From an uncultured Pseudothermotoga sp. (GTDB lineage Bacteria; Thermotogota; Thermotogae; Thermotogales; DSM-5069): a stretch of 64,000 nucleotides of DNA. The stretch is taken from positions 53,782 through 117,781 of the forward strand of contig CALKJI010000013.1 of the NCBI GenBank assembly GCA_937995655.1. The letters run 5' to 3'. Below are positions 8,684 through 17,588 of the stretch, piece after piece (the stretch's first letter is position 1; every line of letters starts with the position of its first letter). Made by a program: the position numbers and the translations under genes. Below the pieces are notes generated by a model. The model saw only the letters and a list, made by a program, of their open reading frames with translations. It had not been told where the DNA came from and ran no database searches.

Positions 8684-10481
8684 ATTCATAAGAAATATAT
8701 GTATCATTGCACATATAGATCATGGTAAAACCACCTTTGTTGATAGAATCCTTGAGCTCACAAAGAGCGTGGATCCACGCTTGATGCATGAGCAATTTCT
8801 CGATCAAATGGATATTGAAAGAGAACGTGGCATAACTATAAAAGCACAGCCTGTCAAGGTACTTTATGAATATGATGGCAAAGAATATGAAATAAACATC
8901 ATAGACACTCCGGGACACGTTGACTTCTCATATGAAGTGAGTCGAAGCATGGCAGCATGTGAAGGTGCGGTGTTGATCGTAGATGCTTCCCAAGGGGTTG
9001 AAGCACAAACTGTGGCACACACATATTTGGCTATCGATAACGATCTTGATCTTGTTCCAGTTTTGAACAAGATCGATTTACCCAATGCAAATATTGAGGA
9101 ATCAACAAATGAATTGATTAGTCTTGTCGGAATAGATCAATCAGAAATTCTGAAAATGAGTGCAAAGACAGGTGAAGGGGTCAAAGAAGTCTTGGATGCC
9201 ATAATACAAAGAATACGTCCCCCAAAGGGAGATCCAAAAAAACCTCTCAGAGCTTTGATTTTTGACGCAAAATACGATAAATACCGCGGAGTAATAGTTT
9301 ATGTGAGGATCTTCGATGGTACTGTTAGAAAGAATGATAAGATCATTGTTATGTCAACAAATGAACAGTACGAGGTGGTTGAAGTTGGTATCTTCTCACC
9401 AGATATGAAGCCAGTCGATGAACTTGGCCCCGGCGAAGTTGGTTACATTGTAGCCGGTATAAAAGAAGTGGCGCATGCGAAGGTTGGTGACACCATAACT
9501 AGTGCAAAAAATCCCTTGGATTTTCCGCTACCTGGTTATAGGGAAGTCAAGCCAATGGTCTATGCAGGGATGTTTCCAGGATTGCCCGAATATTATGAGG
9601 AACTAAAGAAATCACTTGAAAAACTTAAGCTGAACGACTGGGCACTGAGCTTTGAACCGACTCATTCTCCGGCACTTGGTTTTGGCTTCAGATGTGGTTT
9701 CTTAGGTCTTTTACACATGGATATAGTCAGAGAAAGGTTGGAAAGAGAGTTTGAGATGGCGGTGATCTTGACAGCTCCGAACGTTGAGTACAAAGTTCTT
9801 CTGAACAACGGGACGACTATATTGGTGAATGACCCAGCCAAATTTCCAGATGAAGATGAAATACAAAAGGTCTACGAACCTTTCGTGAAACTTTCAGTGA
9901 TAACTCCTACAGAGTATGTCGGAGATATTTTCACGAATCTTCAAAATGAGAGAAGGGCAGTATTGCTCCACACAGAGAATGCCGGAAAGAACAGAGTGGT
10001 TATGGAATTCAAGGTACCACTTGCCGAGATTATAACAGATTTCTTCGATAAATTGAAAGCGATCAGTAGGGGCTACGCCTCTATGGATTATGAATTTATA
10101 GGTTATGAGGAATCGGAGGTCGTTAAGATATCTATACTGGTCAATAAGGAACCAGTCGATGCTTTGGCTACGATAACTCATCAGAGCAAAGAGTACGCGA
10201 TAGCAAAGAAACTTGTAGATAAACTCTCTGAATTGATCCCGCGCCATCAGTTTGAGATTCCTATTCAGGCAAAGGCACATGGTAGAATCATCGCGCGAGC
10301 AGATATAAAAGCACTAAGGAAAGATGTACTTGCGAAATGTTATGGTGGAGATATCACAAGAAAGATGAAGCTGCTAGAAAAACAAAAGGAAGGAAAGAAA
10401 AAACTTAGAGAAATAGGGCAGGTCACCATTCCACAAGAAGCCTTCCTCGCCCTCCTGAAGATAGGCGAGGAAGAACAATGA
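8667..10481 (+). CDS. lepA: Elongation factor 4 (LepA), ribosome back-translocase GTPase
   Basis: A 604-residue translational GTPase of normal LepA length. G1 is AHIDHGKTT near residue 15, G2 lies in ERERGITIKAQ, G3 is DTPGHVDF and G4 is NKIDLPNA. It has the LepA-specific C-terminal domain (ITRKMKLLEKQKEGKKKLREIGQVTIPQEAFLA) and lacks the EF-G domain IV. It acts on stalled or mis-translocated ribosomes. GTG 8667 is chosen because CAGGAGGG lies just upstream. The last coding bases include a 9-bp inverted repeat (GGCGAGGAA arm) without a T tract. Confidence 0.98.
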   Translation: MLKDVEFIRNICIIAHIDHGKTTFVDRILELTKSVDPRLMHEQFLDQMDIERERGITIKAQPVKVLYEYDGKEYEINIIDTPGHVDFSYEVSRSMAACEGAVLIVDASQGVEAQTVAHTYLAIDNDLDLVPVLNKIDLPNANIEESTNELISLVGIDQSEILKMSAKTGEGVKEVLDAIIQRIRPPKGDPKKPLRALIFDAKYDKYRGVIVYVRIFDGTVRKNDKIIVMSTNEQYEVVEVGIFSPDMKPVDELGPGEVGYIVAGIKEVAHAKVGDTITSAKNPLDFPLPGYREVKPMVYAGMFPGLPEYYEELKKSLEKLKLNDWALSFEPTHSPALGFGFRCGFLGLLHMDIVRERLEREFEMAVILTAPNVEYKVLLNNGTTILVNDPAKFPDEDEIQKVYEPFVKLSVITPTEYVGDIFTNLQNERRAVLLHTENAGKNRVVMEFKVPLAEIITDFFDKLKAISRGYASMDYEFIGYEESEVVKISILVNKEPVDALATITHQSKEYAIAKKLVDKLSELIPRHQFEIPIQAKAHGRIIARADIKALRKDVLAKCYGGDITRKMKLLEKQKEGKKKLREIGQVTIPQEAFLALLKIGEEEQ

Positions 10482-10494
10482 GGTTCTCGGAGAA

Positions 10495-11412
10495 CTATAT
10501 AGAATTTCTTAAATGTTCAAGACCCATCTTCAAACCAATCTTGGACTTTTCAACTGCACCGGCCCAGACTGGGTCCTCGTGTTCTATGCTTATGACAAAA
10601 TCATAACCAATCCTTTTGAGTGTTCTTATGAATTCTTGCCAATCTATTTCTCCTAAACCTGGCAGTCTGTATATCCACCAGCTTTTGCCATGCAAATTAG
10701 TACCAAAATGACCGAAAATACCCTGTTGGTCTAGCATGCTATCGTCTATTTCAACGTCCTTTGCATGAACGTGGAAAACTCTATCCTTGAATTCCTCAAG
10801 CACTTTTATATAGTCAACACCAAGCCAGTATAGGTGTGAAGGATCAAAATTGATGCCAAAGGAATCAGGTGTTATCCTCAATATTTCTTTCCACAATTGT
10901 GGTGAATAGAAAATGTTACCAATCTTCTCAGGTTCTTGCCAACCAACCATTGGGCAATTTTCAATCATCAATTTCACACTCTTTTTCTCTGCGTAAGTGA
11001 TCAAAGGTTTAAACACCTTTTCAAACTCTTTTATATTCTCTTCAACAGATTTTCTTATATCCCTTCCAATGAAAGTACCAACAAGTTCCACTTTCAAAAG
11101 ATGTGCGGCATCTATTACTTTCTTGAGATGTTCGTTAATATTTTTTCGCTTTTCTGGATTCGCGTCCAAATTATTGTCATAGTAAGCCAGTGAAGATATG
11201 GCCAAATTATGTTTTTCAAAGATCTTTCTGATCTCTTCAGCTTTCTTCTTGCTAAAATCTGTAACATCTATCGTTGTTGAAGAAAAATCCCTTTCATTCA
11301 CAAGCGGCCAAGCAGCAATTTCTAAAGCCTCAAAACCATTCTCGGAGGACCACTTTACAATTTCTTCTAATTTCGTGTTTCCAAGAGCAACCGTAAGAAA
11401 ACCTATTTTCAT
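10495..11412 (-). CDS. Sugar phosphate isomerase/epimerase-like TIM-barrel protein
   Basis: A 305-residue member of the AP endonuclease 2/xylose isomerase-like fold (IolE/UxaE-like). Visible features are the start MKIGFLTVALGNTKLEEIVKWSSENGFEALEI, the metal-site region LMIENCPM, GINFDPSHLYW and FHVHAKDVE, and ISIEHEDPVW near the end. It probably interconverts a ketose or sugar acid derivative; the substrate is not deducible. It is the last gene of the long minus-strand operon and is separated from the fusion gene by a strong hairpin. It is one of three such isomerases in this operon. Confidence 0.88.
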   Translation of the reverse strand: MKIGFLTVALGNTKLEEIVKWSSENGFEALEIAAWPLVNERDFSSTTIDVTDFSKKKAEEIRKIFEKHNLAISSLAYYDNNLDANPEKRKNINEHLKKVIDAAHLLKVELVGTFIGRDIRKSVEENIKEFEKVFKPLITYAEKKSVKLMIENCPMVGWQEPEKIGNIFYSPQLWKEILRITPDSFGINFDPSHLYWLGVDYIKVLEEFKDRVFHVHAKDVEIDDSMLDQQGIFGHFGTNLHGKSWWIYRLPGLGEIDWQEFIRTLKRIGYDFVISIEHEDPVWAGAVEKSKIGLKMGLEHLRNSI

Positions 11413-11432
11413 CCTTTGACCCCCTTCAAGGA

Positions 11433-11455
11433 GGGTCAGGCAGAAAGCCTGACCC
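11433..11455 (-). other. Intercistronic hairpin 3' of the transporter fusion
   Basis: A 9-bp perfect stem (GGGTCAGGC / GCCTGACCC) with a 5-base loop lies between the fusion gene and the last isomerase. On the minus strand no T tract follows, so it looks like an mRNA-stabilising hairpin rather than a terminator. The same arrangement occurs after three other binding-protein genes in the window. Confidence 0.7.
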
Positions 11456-11460
11456 CTTTC

Positions 11461-13029
11461 TTAAAATACTGATTCTGGGAAATAGTAGTCCTTTGCGTTC
11501 TCTTTCGTCACGGTCTCGGTTGCAAGAATGATCTTTCTTGGAATCCCTCTTTGATAGAAACCATTTAGATCTTGCTTTCTCAATGCCATTACAGCAAGAT
11601 TAATGGCTGTGGAAATCATATTCGGTGGATAAGTGAAGTTAACACCTATGAGTGGATGGCTGTCCATGATCATCTTGACTATGTTCTTTTCGCAAGCCCC
11701 GCCAACCAAGACCATGTTCTTATCTCTACCGGTTTGCTTGAGTGCCAAAAGAACTCCATGAAGCATGTCATCGTCACCGGTCCAAACTGCATCGATCGCT
11801 GGGAATTTTGTAAGAAGTGTTTGCATGACTTCGAAAGCCTTTTCTCTGCTCCAGTAGCCCGGCTGCTCTGCTATGATTTTCAGATCTGGATACGTACTTA
11901 TAGCATCCTTGAATGCCTTGACTCTTTCATCATCGATGGAGCATGGTATACCTCTTATAACAACAATATTTCCCTTTCCTTTGAGTTTTTCAGCGATATA
12001 TTTTCCAGCAAGATAGCCATACATGTAGTTATCGCCAGCGAAGTAAGTGTTATACTCCTCAGAGTTTATACCCCTGTCCACTATGACTGTAAAGACTTCT
12101 TGCCTGAAGGCTTGAACGCAAATCGGTGTGAGTGGAGCTGATTCATAAGGATTGATCACAAGTGCATCGATACCTTTTGCTAAGAGAGCTTGAACCTGTG
12201 CAATCTGCTCACTTGGTTCTTTTGCTGTCACCAAGTAAAATTCAACATTTGGATCATTCTGATATTGCTTGATGGCATACTGTGCCCACCACACCATACC
12301 ACCTGTCCAGCCGTGATCTAAGGATCTGTAGATTGCCATACCGCCAAGTGTCGTGACAAAAGCAGGTATTTTTCCTTTGGTGGTCAGAAGTCCCATGCCA
12401 AAATCTAAAAGCGCCGCCAAGCCATAATTTAACACAAAGGAGAATACTACTGAAGAAGTTCTGTCACCGAATTTGTTCACCACCTGGATCGCTACAAAAC
12501 CCAATAGAGCCACCATCGAGCCAACCGATAAATCTATCTCACCGGCTATCATCACATTTGAAATTGCTTTTACTATCTCCACCATCTGCTTTTGTACTGG
12601 TGAGAGTTGAGAAACATAGGACTTTGGATCAATTTTTAGATTGAATCTATCTAGATATTCCTTGGCTTTTTCGATCATGGCTTTTTTGTTCAAAAGAAAG
12701 TTACCTCTGATCTCATCACCCAAAAAGACGTTTTCATAAACCCTTAGAGTATAGACCAAGTTCAGTTCCTGGGGAATAAGTATTATACCCAGCGCTTTAG
12801 CCTTGAGTGGATTGAGATGGACCATCTGTCCTTCAACAAAGATCTCGCCTTTGGTTGGCTGCAAGAAATCTGATAAAATTCTCATCAACGTTGATTTACC
12901 AGCACCGTTTTCTCCAACTACTCCATAAACCCGTGCTTTTTGGAACTGCACATCCACGTCATGCAAGACTCTCACTGATGAAAAATCCATGCATACATCA
13001 TTGGCAGATAGAACTATTCCGTCAATCAT
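11461..13029 (-). CDS. In-frame fusion of three ribose-type ABC transporter remnants (ATPase-permease-binding protein)
   Basis: One 522-residue frame joins pieces of three proteins. Residues 1-157 (13029-12559) match the start of an RbsA-like ATPase with Walker A GENGAGKST and signature-like LSPVQKQM, but end before Walker B. Residues 158-237 (12558-12319) are a middle piece of an RbsC-like permease (GEIDLSVGS, then GKIPAFVTTLGG). Residues 238-522 (12318-11464) are an RbsB-like binding protein from DHGWTGGMVWW onward, without its signal peptide. Ancestral order was probably ATPase, permease, binding protein, collapsed by two in-frame deletions. ATP-driven transport seems impossible. No internal stop is present, so a residual role or recent origin is open. 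The start overlaps the dehydrogenase gene by 8 bp. An assembly error must be excluded. Confidence 0.85.
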   Translation of the reverse strand: MIDGIVLSANDVCMDFSSVRVLHDVDVQFQKARVYGVVGENGAGKSTLMRILSDFLQPTKGEIFVEGQMVHLNPLKAKALGIILIPQELNLVYTLRVYENVFLGDEIRGNFLLNKKAMIEKAKEYLDRFNLKIDPKSYVSQLSPVQKQMVEIVKAISNVMIAGEIDLSVGSMVALLGFVAIQVVNKFGDRTSSVVFSFVLNYGLAALLDFGMGLLTTKGKIPAFVTTLGGMAIYRSLDHGWTGGMVWWAQYAIKQYQNDPNVEFYLVTAKEPSEQIAQVQALLAKGIDALVINPYESAPLTPICVQAFRQEVFTVIVDRGINSEEYNTYFAGDNYMYGYLAGKYIAEKLKGKGNIVVIRGIPCSIDDERVKAFKDAISTYPDLKIIAEQPGYWSREKAFEVMQTLLTKFPAIDAVWTGDDDMLHGVLLALKQTGRDKNMVLVGGACEKNIVKMIMDSHPLIGVNFTYPPNMISTAINLAVMALRKQDLNGFYQRGIPRKIILATETVTKENAKDYYFPESVF

Positions 13030-14059
13030 TTACTTTCACAAATCCTCCCTTTTTGGATGATTCGAAGATTTTCTCAACCACTTTTACGGCGATCATTCCA
13101 TCTTCGGGTTGGACTATTGGTTTTTCAAGACCAAGACACACTTTTGCGAAATGATCTATGACTGGCATCTTCCAGTATGGATCTTCGTTGGTAAAGAGTG
13201 GCTTGAGAGTTATTTCACCATGTAAACCTGTGGGTTTTAAAAGATAAATATCAATCTTTGAAGGATTGGTTTGACCTATCTTCAAAGTGCCTTTCTCGCC
13301 ATAAATGACAAAATAGTTCTCTTCCAAACCCTTTGTGATCCAGTTGGCATCGAGTGTTGCAAAGCCACCATTTGATAACTTTAAGACGGCGCTTGCGATA
13401 TCTTCAACATTACCCTGCTTTTCCAAAGTGTTGATCATAGCTGTACATTCAATTATCTCTAATCCTGTGAGGTATCTTATCAGATCTACCTTGTGTACAC
13501 CAAGATCCCCAAGGGCACCGAACATGGCTGAATCTTTCTGGAAAAACCAAGTGGCGGTTGGAGACCAGCTTTCTGGTCCTGAGTGTCCAAACATCGTTTT
13601 TACAAGTCTTACTTCTCCAATCATTCCTGAATCGATTATTTCCTTTGCTCTCTGATGATGGGGAAAGAATCTTTGCGAGTGGTTTGTCATCAACACTTTC
13701 TTTTTTTCTCTTGCCAGTTGAACCATCTGCGATGCCTCTTGAGAATTAGTTGCCATGGGCTTTTCAACTAAAACATGTTTACCCATCTCTAAAGCATCGA
13801 GTGACACCTTCGCGTGCAGAAAATTGGGTAGCGCAACTACTACGGCACCAATATCTTCCTTCTGAAGCATATCGTGATATTCCGTATAGAAATGTATCCT
13901 TTCATCATTGAGCTTCTTTTTGAAGAAATGTAATCTCTCCTCGTTTTTGTCAGATACGGCCACAAGTTGAACGTATTCAGAAAAATATGCATTCGGAATA
14001 TGTAGTACCTCAGAAATCTTTCCAGCACCTATGATTCCAAGTTTTATCTTTTCTGCCAT
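13022..14059 (-). CDS. Gfo/Idh/MocA family NAD(P)-dependent oxidoreductase
   Basis: A 345-residue sugar or cyclitol dehydrogenase-like protein. The N-terminal Rossmann fold shows GIIGAGKISEVLHIP (residues 8-22) and the family motif VEKPMATNSQEA near residue 98; the C-terminal half is the Gfo/Idh alpha/beta domain. It should oxidise or reduce a hydroxyl group of a sugar derivative using NAD(P). AGGAGGT lies seven bases before the ATG. In this operon it sits with three isomerases and a deacetylase, suggesting a multi-step conversion of an imported sugar. Confidence 0.92.
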   Translation of the reverse strand: MAEKIKLGIIGAGKISEVLHIPNAYFSEYVQLVAVSDKNEERLHFFKKKLNDERIHFYTEYHDMLQKEDIGAVVVALPNFLHAKVSLDALEMGKHVLVEKPMATNSQEASQMVQLAREKKKVLMTNHSQRFFPHHQRAKEIIDSGMIGEVRLVKTMFGHSGPESWSPTATWFFQKDSAMFGALGDLGVHKVDLIRYLTGLEIIECTAMINTLEKQGNVEDIASAVLKLSNGGFATLDANWITKGLEENYFVIYGEKGTLKIGQTNPSKIDIYLLKPTGLHGEITLKPLFTNEDPYWKMPVIDHFAKVCLGLEKPIVQPEDGMIAVKVVEKIFESSKKGGFVKVND

Positions 14060-14072
14060 ACTCGATACCTCC

Positions 14073-14702
14073 TCAGATTTGCGCTATATCGATAAGTTTC
14101 TTCCTGAACGGAGACAGTGGAAACCTGGATCCACAGTGTTTAAAGACCTCTGCAAATTCACAACCAACCTGGATACCCCTGAAACCTGCTGGATAGATAA
14201 TCGATGGCATGATTTCTTTGACAAAAACACGCTCGTCAAAGGCATTCTTCATGAGTTCAATCGCCATCTTCTTGTACTGAAATGAATCTGTTATATCAAT
14301 GGCAACATCAAAGTCAAAATCAATGCTGGAAGCTGGTATCTCAAATAAATAGATCTCTCTCTCGAATCTTCTTGCCACTTTCACAGTTTGCTGAGATACT
14401 ATCTCATGATCGTACAATATCTCGCTATGCCAATGAGTGAAAACAACATCTGGATTGAGTTTTTCAAACAACTCTTTCAGATCGGAGAACAAACTGTTTT
14501 CTTCTATTTTTCCGTAAAGATAATCAAAATAAACAGGTTCTGCCCCAAGCATCGCAATAGCATCTTTGAAACCATGAATCCTATCGCCGCAAACACTGAG
14601 AACATAAACTTGATCTCTGTTGAGGGCCAATTTTCTTATCGTCCCTCCCATTCCAATAACAGGGTCATCACTGTGTGCTGAAGTAACAAGAATCTTTCTC
14701 AA
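14073..14702 (-). CDS. PIG-L family (LmbE-like) deacetylase
   Basis: A 209-residue zinc-dependent N-deacetylase. The metal motif appears as AHSDDPVIGMGGT near residue 9 (family AHPDDE, so Pro is Ser and Glu is Pro here), with a second His region THWHSEILYDHEIV near residue 90. Relatives remove N-acetyl groups from GlcNAc-type substrates; the local substrate may be an N-acetylated sugar taken up by the operon's transporter. The TTG start overlaps the LacI gene stop (TTGA). The altered AHPDDE motif makes activity less certain. Confidence 0.85.
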   Translation of the reverse strand: MRKILVTSAHSDDPVIGMGGTIRKLALNRDQVYVLSVCGDRIHGFKDAIAMLGAEPVYFDYLYGKIEENSLFSDLKELFEKLNPDVVFTHWHSEILYDHEIVSQQTVKVARRFEREIYLFEIPASSIDFDFDVAIDITDSFQYKKMAIELMKNAFDERVFVKEIMPSIIYPAGFRGIQVGCEFAEVFKHCGSRFPLSPFRKKLIDIAQI

Positions 14703-15700
14703 GCTGTTCCTTCCTTTCCCCTCAAACTCGATTGTCTAACAACCAATCGTGGTGAAAAGATATATCTTCTCACTTTCTTGTTTCCTTTAATCAGTTCAAG
14801 AAGAAGTTTTGCCGATACTTCACCCATTTCCTCTACTGGTTGATGAACAGAAGATAGAGGTGGCGATATAACCTCGCACAACTGTTCATCATCGTCAAAC
14901 CCGACAATTGCGATATCCCCTGGCACTCTTAAAGAAAACTCTTTAACAGCCTTTAAAGCCCCTATCGCCACAAGATCATTCATGCAAAAAACACCGTCTA
15001 CTTTTTGACCGGAAAGAAGTATCCTCTTCATATATTCATAACCTTTACCCTCATCATATCCCACAGCATATGCAACGGGTTGTAAGCTGAACTCTTTCAT
15101 TGCAGCTTGATACCCTTCGAGTCTTTGGAGCGAGACGTACAGTTCATATGTTCCTCCAAGATGGATCACGTTGGAGCAGCCATTTTCAATAAGATGCTTC
15201 GTCGCACAATATGCTCCGTAAAAGTTATCGAGTATGATTGAAACGACGTTTTCATGATCATAATCCTTATCAAAGACAACAACAGGAATATAAGAGGAAA
15301 CCTCTAATACTAAATCATCATTTACACGGGAATTCCCTATGATAATTCCGTCAACACCAAAGAATCTCGCATTTCTTATGAGCTTTTCCTCTCTATGCAA
15401 ATCTCTGAAGGAATCCATCAAAATCACTAAACTGTCTTCACCACAAGCCTTTTCAACCCCGCGAGTGAGTCGAGCAAAAAATGGGTTGATTATATCGGGC
15501 ACAATGAGACCTACGGTTGTGATCTTTGTCTTCTTTGCCATTGTCCTGGCGCGAAAATCTGGTGTATATCCCAGTTCCTTAGCTACTTTCAAAATCTCCC
15601 TACGCTTTTTCTCACTGACCCGTCCCTTACCGTTCAATACCTTCGAAACCGTCGAAACCGAAACGTTTGTTGCATCAGCTATCTGTTTCAACTTTGCCAC
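14699..15700 (-). CDS. LacI-family transcriptional regulator
   Basis: A 333-residue sugar-responsive regulator. The N-terminal helix-turn-helix KLKQIADATNVSVSTVSKVLNGKGRVSEKKR (about 3-33) is followed by a periplasmic-binding-protein-like effector domain (TTVGLIVPDIINPFFARL onward). A GTG at 15715 is in frame, but GGGAGG overlaps those codons, so GTG 15700, seven bases after the site, is the better start. Position inside the operon suggests it controls the operon in response to its substrate. Its operator could not be assigned with confidence. Confidence 0.93.
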   Translation of the reverse strand: MAKLKQIADATNVSVSTVSKVLNGKGRVSEKKRREILKVAKELGYTPDFRARTMAKKTKITTVGLIVPDIINPFFARLTRGVEKACGEDSLVILMDSFRDLHREEKLIRNARFFGVDGIIIGNSRVNDDLVLEVSSYIPVVVFDKDYDHENVVSIILDNFYGAYCATKHLIENGCSNVIHLGGTYELYVSLQRLEGYQAAMKEFSLQPVAYAVGYDEGKGYEYMKRILLSGQKVDGVFCMNDLVAIGALKAVKEFSLRVPGDIAIVGFDDDEQLCEVISPPLSSVHQPVEEMGEVSAKLLLELIKGNKKVRRYIFSPRLVVRQSSLRGKEGTA

Positions 15701-15723
15701 CGACAAACCTCCCACTGTGTATA

Positions 15724-16701
15724 TTACAAAAGAACAGACATTATGTCAGACTCTGTCATTTCTCTTATAACCTCTTCTCTCTCACGAAAATACTTTACCG
15801 ATTCTCTGACCAAATTGTCCATAACCGATTCATCAGGCAAGGAATTCGCTAAAACATATGGATCAACGTATGGTCCAAGTGGCTCGAAGGTAACAAATCT
15901 ACCTTCCTCATTCATACCAACTAAATACGAAGCCATTATAACCAAATCCAAGTCCATCATTCCTTTGCCTGGGGCATCACGATTACTGTCTGCAATGTGA
16001 AGATTTATAAGCCGATCCGAACATTTGATTATTGCATCTGCTATATCTCTTTCTTCGCGTAACATATGATAGATATCACCGTTTATGTGGTATATGGCCG
16101 GATGGTTAACCATTTCGATATATTTTATGGCCTGATCAACTGTGTGTATCAAACTGACCTCAGCAGATCTTATTGGTTCGATAGCAGCTTTGACAGTTGA
16201 TCTTTCAAAATACCTGGCACATATTCTCAGAGTTTCAACGCTTCTATCCAAGTCATAACTGTCCTCAGCCACAGTCTTTCCGACGGCACTGGGAACAACT
16301 ATTAGATATCTTGCACCAACAGATTCTCCAAAATCTATCTGCCTTCTGACATAATCGACGGCAGTTTGTCTTATATAAGGGTTCAAACTTGAAAGATCGT
16401 TGTAGCGTGAATAAAGGCCGCATATTCCAGAAACCCCCATATCTGTAGATTTCAGTGCTTCTTTTATCCTGTTTGCATCGCAGGAGAATTCATCGGTGTA
16501 ATTGTCACCCTTCAGCTCAACGAAATTTAGCCCGTTTTCCTTCAATCTGTACAGTGATCTCTCAAGAGGCTCACGTCCAAACATCCACACACTCCAAGAT
16601 AGATCAAATTTCCTATTTATCTTTTCTGGATATTTCGTTTTAAACTCTAAGAATTTCTTGGTTATCTCAAGTTTTTTCAACTGAAAATTCTGTAGTTTCA
16701 T
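15724..16701 (-). CDS. Sugar phosphate isomerase/epimerase-like TIM-barrel protein
   Basis: A 325-residue xylose isomerase-like barrel protein. Motifs include the IEPIRSAEVSLIHTV region, a metal-site-like YHINGDIYHM, LINLHIADSNRDAPGKG and VTFEPLGPYVDPYV; the E, D, H and E pattern matches the metal centre of ketose 3-epimerase-like enzymes. ATG 16701 is chosen over GTG 16713 because AGGGGTG, which contains that GTG, lies at proper spacing. It is the second of three barrel proteins in the operon. The substrate is unknown. Confidence 0.87.
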   Translation of the reverse strand: MKLQNFQLKKLEITKKFLEFKTKYPEKINRKFDLSWSVWMFGREPLERSLYRLKENGLNFVELKGDNYTDEFSCDANRIKEALKSTDMGVSGICGLYSRYNDLSSLNPYIRQTAVDYVRRQIDFGESVGARYLIVVPSAVGKTVAEDSYDLDRSVETLRICARYFERSTVKAAIEPIRSAEVSLIHTVDQAIKYIEMVNHPAIYHINGDIYHMLREERDIADAIIKCSDRLINLHIADSNRDAPGKGMMDLDLVIMASYLVGMNEEGRFVTFEPLGPYVDPYVLANSLPDESVMDNLVRESVKYFREREEVIREMTESDIMSVLL

Positions 16702-16716
16702 AAAAGAGTACACCCC

Positions 16717-17586
16717 TCACTTTTCTTCGCTGATGCCTAATTCTCTTAGAACTCCTCTCAACCAATTCAAAGATTTTTCAAGCAGAATGCCGCCTTTACC
16801 TTCACATTCTATGCTCAGAACTCCTCTGTAATCATTATCTCTCAATATTTCAAGGATCTTGCGAATGTTTCCTGCGTTCACACCCTCACCAACCGCACAA
16901 TGACTTATTCCTATACCTGTATCTTTTCCCCTCAGACTCATTGCTAGACTTTCGGAGACATCCTTTATATGAACGTGTTTTATCTTCTTTAGGAATCTTC
17001 TACAGAATTCGACGGGATCCTGTCCAGCTATGAAAGTGTTCCCTGTGTCAAGGTTTAAACCTAATTTATCACTCTTGACGAAATCGAGCATCTTCTCCAA
17101 CATCTCTGGTTTTGTCGTGAAATAACCATGAATCTCTATGTTGATGTTGATACCATAGAGTTCTGCAAGCTCAACGATGTATGAATAAGACCTTTTCATT
17201 AATTCCATTGCTTCTTCATCCGATAAACCTTCTGGTTTGTGTAAGCCATCAGTGGTGGCAATGTTATCACAACCAATCAGTTTCGCCCAAGGCAGTGTCT
17301 TGCAAACGTACTGAACTCCGAAGTACATACCATCTTTACCAGAGAGAGGATAAGCAGCATCGAGTTGAGAAAATCTCACACCATATCCTTCCATCTTTTC
17401 TCTCATCCTCAAAGGGTCTTCTGATAAAGAAATGTGTGGAAAATATCCTAATCCGTGTATCCAGGAAATGCCATCTATGACTCCACATTCAATATAGTGA
17501 ACATCATGTTCCTTAGCCCATTGCAGGGTTCTTTCAAAACTGAAGACAGCAGAATTAAAAGCATCTGTGTGAAAACCTATCTTCAT
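16717..17586 (-). CDS. Sugar phosphate isomerase/epimerase-like TIM-barrel protein
   Basis: A 289-residue barrel of the xylose isomerase-like family. Visible are INIEIHGYFTTKPEM (metal Glu region), LGLNLDTGNTFIAGQDP, IKHVHIKDV, and GVLSIECEGKGG at the C-terminus, matching the conserved E-D-H-E arrangement. The ribosome site GGGAGG lies in the last codons of the upstream permease gene, so the two are tightly coupled. Being next to the transporter, it probably acts early on the imported substrate. Confidence 0.88.
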   Translation of the reverse strand: MKIGFHTDAFNSAVFSFERTLQWAKEHDVHYIECGVIDGISWIHGLGYFPHISLSEDPLRMREKMEGYGVRFSQLDAAYPLSGKDGMYFGVQYVCKTLPWAKLIGCDNIATTDGLHKPEGLSDEEAMELMKRSYSYIVELAELYGININIEIHGYFTTKPEMLEKMLDFVKSDKLGLNLDTGNTFIAGQDPVEFCRRFLKKIKHVHIKDVSESLAMSLRGKDTGIGISHCAVGEGVNAGNIRKILEILRDNDYRGVLSIECEGKGGILLEKSLNWLRGVLRELGISEEK

Positions 17587-17588
17587 AC

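Noticed and set aside
10443..10470. A 9-bp inverted repeat (TTCCTCGCC / GGCGAGGAA) near the lepA end as terminator
   Set aside because: It lies inside conserved lepA coding sequence and no T run follows on either strand.
10482..10494. Short hairpin between lepA and the convergent isomerase gene
   Set aside because: Stem of only about five pairs and no T tract; not a convincing terminator.
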